9,170 nucleotides of DNA, taken from assembly GCA_012271065.1 (NCBI GenBank), contig JAAXHE010000289.1, positions 1 to 9,170 on the forward strand. The letters are read 5' to 3'. Every line of letters begins with the position of its first letter. Position 1 is the first letter of the stretch. Below, piece after piece: positions 6,376 to 9,170 of the stretch. Source of the DNA: Candidatus Latescibacterota bacterium. GTDB taxonomy: Bacteria; Latescibacterota; UBA2968; GCA-2709665. Both the position numbers and the translations under genes were made by a program. The notes under the pieces are model-generated. The model had not been told where the DNA came from and made no database searches. It was given only the letters and a program-made list of their open reading frames with translations.

Positions 6376-6409
6376 GCCTTTCGCTGACAGCTGCTTCTCG
6401 CCGTTGACG

Positions 6410-7567
6410 TCAAGGAATCGCGTCCAGCACACGATCGACTTCTTCTTCGGAATTATAGAAATGCGGCGACAGGCGGACGCGTCCCCCCCGGACCGCGCAA
6501 ACGACCCGCGCGTCGCACAACATCCGATAAACCGCGTCCGTGGGGATCCGGGGATGGTGGAAGACGACGATGCCCGACTTTTCGCCGGGCGCCCTGGAGC
6601 TGGCCACCCGGCAGCCCTTTTCCTCGAGTCCGGCACAGAGCTGATCGGTCAGCGACAGTACCCGAGCTTCAATGCTCTCGATGCCGACGCGATGAAGGAG
6701 ATCGAGACCGGCCCTCAACCCATGGATGCCCACGGTATTCAACGTACCGCATTCAAACCGCTGTGAATCGGGCAGGAGCGTGGTATCGTACGACAGAAAG
6801 TCCCTCGGTTCCACCACGTTCGCCCAGCCCAGATTAACCACACGCAGATGTTGCAGGGCTCGGCTTGAGCAATAGAAGAGCCCGATTCCCTCCGGACCCA
6901 GAAGCCATTTGTGGGCGTCTGCCGAAACAAAATCGATTTCTGCGTCCGTCACGTCCAGGGACAGAACACCGAGGCTCTGAATGACATCCACGAAGAAGAG
7001 GACGCCCCGCGCGCTGCAGAATCGACCGATCTCCCGGAGGTCGTGCCGGAATCCGCTCGCGAACTCCACCGAGCTCACGGACAGCACACGCGTCCGGTCG
7101 TCGACGGCATTCAAGAGGTCTTTCAGCGGGATACGTCCGTCGACCTCGGAAACACGCCGAACCTCTACGCCCAGTGAACGCAGGTTCAGCCAGGGATAGA
7201 CATTGGCCGGGAAACCCCGATCGGGTATGACGACGTTGTCGCCCTGCCGCCACGCCAGCCCGTTGGCTACCATCAGGATTCCTTCGGACGTGTTTTTGAC
7301 GAAGGCGATTTCCGATGCGTCTGCGCCAATCAGACGAGCGGCCGATTCCCGCGTCTGCGCACATACTTCGTCCCATTCGGGCAGGTTGACCATGCCGTTG
7401 CGGGTCAGGTCCTGCAGCATGCCCTCCATTGCCCGGTAGACGCTCCGTGAGATTGGCGCGATTCCGGCGTGATTCATGTATATCCAGTTCCGGGTAACCG
7501 GAAACCGGGTCCGGATTTCTTCGATATCGATCTTCACTCCCAATACCGGAACCCCATTGAAATCCAT
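6410..7567 (-). CDS. Class V PLP-dependent aminotransferase-like enzyme
   Basis: A 385-residue fold-type I PLP enzyme of the class V group (cysteine desulfurase, isopenicillin N epimerase, selenocysteine lyase relatives). IYMNHAGIAPIS (29-40) is the usual N-terminal motif and KNTSEG (91-96) the cofactor phosphate cup. D194 and Q197 in FVDVIQSLG contact the ring, and K220 in SADAHKWLLGPEGIG is the Schiff-base lysine. The C-terminal half ends in VRLSPHFYNSEEEVDRVLDAI, as in this group. I see no cysteine-loop typical of IscS/NifS, so sulfur transfer is doubtful; epimerase, lyase or transaminase chemistry are all possible. The start is unclear: ATG at 7594 lies inside a hairpin, ATG at 7567 has no good ribosome site, and GTG at 7537 begins right at family homology. 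It follows guaB by roughly 55-85 bases. Confidence 0.9.
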   Translation of the reverse strand: MDFNGVPVLGVKIDIEEIRTRFPVTRNWIYMNHAGIAPISRSVYRAMEGMLQDLTRNGMVNLPEWDEVCAQTRESAARLIGADASEIAFVKNTSEGILMVANGLAWRQGDNVVIPDRGFPANVYPWLNLRSLGVEVRRVSEVDGRIPLKDLLNAVDDRTRVLSVSSVEFASGFRHDLREIGRFCSARGVLFFVDVIQSLGVLSLDVTDAEIDFVSADAHKWLLGPEGIGLFYCSSRALQHLRVVNLGWANVVEPRDFLSYDTTLLPDSQRFECGTLNTVGIHGLRAGLDLLHRVGIESIEARVLSLTDQLCAGLEEKGCRVASSRAPGEKSGIVVFHHPRIPTDAVYRMLCDARVVCAVRGGRVRLSPHFYNSEEEVDRVLDAIP

Positions 7568-7573
7568 GTGAAA

Positions 7574-7600
7574 CGGCAGATGTAACAGTACCATCTGCCG
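7574..7600 (-). terminator. Perfect 9-bp inverted repeat between guaB and the class V gene
   Basis: CGGCAGATG (7574-7582) and CATCTGCCG (7592-7600) are exact reverse complements around a 9-base loop. The hairpin begins 23 bases after the guaB stop on the minus strand. On that strand it is followed only by TTTCAC, so it is a weak or factor-dependent terminator, an mRNA 3' end stabiliser, or an operator-like site. The arm contains an in-frame ATG (7594), one candidate start of the downstream gene, which would be buried in the stem. Confidence 0.45.
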
Positions 7601-7623
7601 TATGCATCCCCGCCGCCTGAATC

Positions 7624-9096
7624 TTACTCCAGCCGATAGTTCGGCGCCTCTTTCGTGACCGACACGTCGTGCGCGTGACTCTCCCGGACACCGGCCGACG
7701 AAACTTTCACGAATCGTCCGTTCCTCCGGAGTTCCAGGACGGTTCTCGTTCCGCAATAGCCCATGCCCGCCCTCAACCCGCCAATCAGCTGATATATGAA
7801 ACCGGAGATGGAACCCTTGTACGGCACCTGTCCTTCAATGCCTTCAGGAACCAGCTTGTTGGATTCGACGCCTCCCTGGAAATATCTGTCCCTGCTTCCA
7901 CGTTGCATGGCGCCCAGAGAACCCATGCCGCGATACACTTTGAAGGTCCGTCCCTGGTAGATAACCGTCTCTCCGGGACTCTCGTCCGTCCCTGCGAACA
8001 GGAATCCGATCATCACGGAATTCGCGCCTGCCGCGATGGCCTTTGTAATATCTCCCGACTGGGTGATTCCGCCGTCCGCGATGGCCGGGACGCCCGCCTT
8101 CTCCGCGACCTCGGCGCAGTCCATGATGGCCGATACCTGCGGTACGCCGGCCCCGGCGATGACCCGGGTGGTGCAGCTCGCCGACGGCCCCATACCCACC
8201 TTGACGGCATCCGTTCCGGCCAGAATCAGGTCCCGCGCCGCTTCGGCCGTCACGATGTTTCCGGCAATCACTTCCGTTTCAGGAAAGGCATTCTTGATGC
8301 GTTCCACGGCTTCGAGAACACCCCTGGAGTGGCCATGCGCCGTATCCACGACGATCACGTCCACGTCACGGTCGACCAGCGTTCCGACCCGGGTTTCCAG
8401 ATCGCCTCCCACCCCGACCGCGGCGCCCACGCGGAGCCTGCCGAGCCGGTCTTTGCACGCGTTCGGATACTGGATTTTCTTTTCGATATCCTTTACGGTG
8501 ATCAGGCCCTTGAGGACGCCCTTATCGTCGACAACGGGCAGCTTCTCGATACGATGTTCCTGCAGAATCTCCTGCGCTTCTTCCAGAGAGATTCCCAACC
8601 GTGCCGTCACCAGCCCCTTGTGCGTCATAACGTCGGACACCTTGCGGTTCACGTTTTTTTCGAACCTGAGGTCCCGGTTGGTCAGGATGCCCACAAGTCT
8701 CGTGCCGCCGTCTACGATCGGCACTCCGGAAATCCGATACTTGGACATCATCTCCAGCGCTTCACGGATATAGTTGTCCGGCGAAAGCGTCAACGGATCG
8801 ACGATCATACCGCTTTCCGACCGTTTCACCTTGGCCACCTCTTCGGCCTGTTCCTCGACGGACAGATTCCTGTGGACAATCCCGATCCCGCCCTCCTGGG
8901 CAAGGGCGATGGCGAGCCGGGCCTCGGTAACCGTATCCATGGCGGCACTGACCAGAGGGATATTCAGCCTGATCCCGCGGGTAAGCTGCGTGGTCAGATC
9001 CACCTGATTGGGCAGTACTTCGGATTTGCCGGGAATCAACAGCACGTCGTCGTACGTCAGTCCCTCTTTGGCGATTTTTTCCGTGGATCTGTCCAT
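7624..9096 (-). CDS. guaB: Inosine-5'-monophosphate dehydrogenase
   Basis: GuaB oxidises IMP to XMP with NAD+, the committed cytosolic step of GMP synthesis. The 490-residue length and layout match the family. The N-terminal part is [18 protein letters not shown] and [10 protein letters not shown]. Two CBS domains lie at about 96-205 ([41 protein letters not shown]). The barrel contains VVDTAHGHS (D251) and ADGGI (D341). The catalytic cysteine is C308, the flap is [10 protein letters not shown], and the R404-Y405 dyad lies in SRDRYFQ. The end is [16 protein letters not shown]. Oddities: the cysteine loop reads GPSASCTTR rather than GPGSICTTR, and MIGFLFAG replaces the usual GSLLAG, so two phosphate-contacting serines are changed. 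ATG at 9096 has GGAG six bases upstream. The 74 bases upstream show no clear promoter. Confidence 0.97.
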   Translation of the reverse strand: MDRSTEKIAKEGLTYDDVLLIPGKSEVLPNQVDLTTQLTRGIRLNIPLVSAAMDTVTEARLAIALAQEGGIGIVHRNLSVEEQAEEVAKVKRSESGMIVDPLTLSPDNYIREALEMMSKYRISGVPIVDGGTRLVGILTNRDLRFEKNVNRKVSDVMTHKGLVTARLGISLEEAQEILQEHRIEKLPVVDDKGVLKGLITVKDIEKKIQYPNACKDRLGRLRVGAAVGVGGDLETRVGTLVDRDVDVIVVDTAHGHSRGVLEAVERIKNAFPETEVIAGNIVTAEAARDLILAGTDAVKVGMGPSASCTTRVIAGAGVPQVSAIMDCAEVAEKAGVPAIADGGITQSGDITKAIAAGANSVMIGFLFAGTDESPGETVIYQGRTFKVYRGMGSLGAMQRGSRDRYFQGGVESNKLVPEGIEGQVPYKGSISGFIYQLIGGLRAGMGYCGTRTVLELRRNGRFVKVSSAGVRESHAHDVSVTKEAPNYRLE

Positions 9097-9170
9097 TATT
9101 GTCTCCGTGGTTTAGAACAGCTTCCCAATAAAACCGCGCATCTACGCTAGTACCTATTGACTTCTAAGAC

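Noticed and set aside
7669..9150. A 493-codon plus-strand open frame opposite guaB
   Set aside because: It is the antisense of a clear IMP dehydrogenase gene in GC-rich DNA. Its translation shows no family motifs and is rich in His, Arg and Asp, as expected of a shadow frame.
6207..9154. CTAGTACC shared upstream of the SnoaL-like gene (6207-6214) and guaB (9147-9154)
   Set aside because: It lies at different distances from the two start codons, and one 8-base match in 9 kb is weak evidence for a common promoter or operator.
1..9170. CRISPR array, retron, toxin-antitoxin or other defence system
   Set aside because: No regularly spaced direct repeats, reverse transcriptase, nuclease or paired small toxin-antitoxin genes could be seen on either strand.

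Overview
This is a GC-rich bacterial window. Six protein-coding genes run leftward on the minus strand from a guaB gene at the right edge. The left end is a scarred region of intron debris, two gene fragments and a tRNA gene. Taxonomy is uncertain. The GC-rich genes, a phytanoyl-CoA dioxygenase-like enzyme (PhyH) paired with a creatininase-family protein, and small dispersed palindromic repeats recall uncultivated lineages such as Poribacteria, Latescibacterota or Planctomycetes relatives. That is inference from gene types, not a marker-gene result.

Left end (1-1395, plus strand unless noted). The first ~27 bases look like the 3' part of a group II intron domain V. They are followed at once by GTGTG, the typical 5' end of such an intron, and by about 400 bases of stem-loop-rich sequence resembling intron domain I. 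This runs straight into a 5'-truncated HlyD/membrane-fusion-protein gene, which is frameshifted at a run of nine A. Bases 1064-1237 hold only a doubtful continuation of that HlyD remnant. At 1238-1394 (minus) lies the decayed C-terminal end of a second PhyH gene, carrying a TGA stop, directly against a tRNA-Thr(TGT) gene.

Main gene block (1520-9096, all minus, listed in transcription order): IMP dehydrogenase (guaB); a class V PLP aminotransferase-like enzyme; a SnoaL/DUF4440-like small protein; a tagaturonate reductase/mannitol dehydrogenase-family oxidoreductase; a DegT/DnrJ/EryC1/StrS sugar aminotransferase; a PhyH-family Fe(II)/2-oxoglutarate-type enzyme; and a creatininase-family metal-dependent amidohydrolase. 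The last two are 26 bases apart and almost certainly co-transcribed. The other gaps (about 60-210 bases) contain hairpins and repeats: a perfect 9-bp inverted repeat after guaB, an 8-bp inverted repeat after the class V gene, a 9-base GGAT periodicity before the DegT gene, and a ~168-bp MITE-like element with terminal inverted repeats that overlaps the end of the DegT gene.

The set hints at uronate/amino-sugar or amide catabolism or tailoring next to a housekeeping gene, but no complete pathway is present. The points most worth checking are the unusual IMP-phosphate loop of GuaB, the HxG in place of HxD in the PhyH enzyme, the intron-intron-HlyD junction, and the two repeat-derived structures. 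I found no clear evidence of a wholly new system such as a defence island, CRISPR array or retron.
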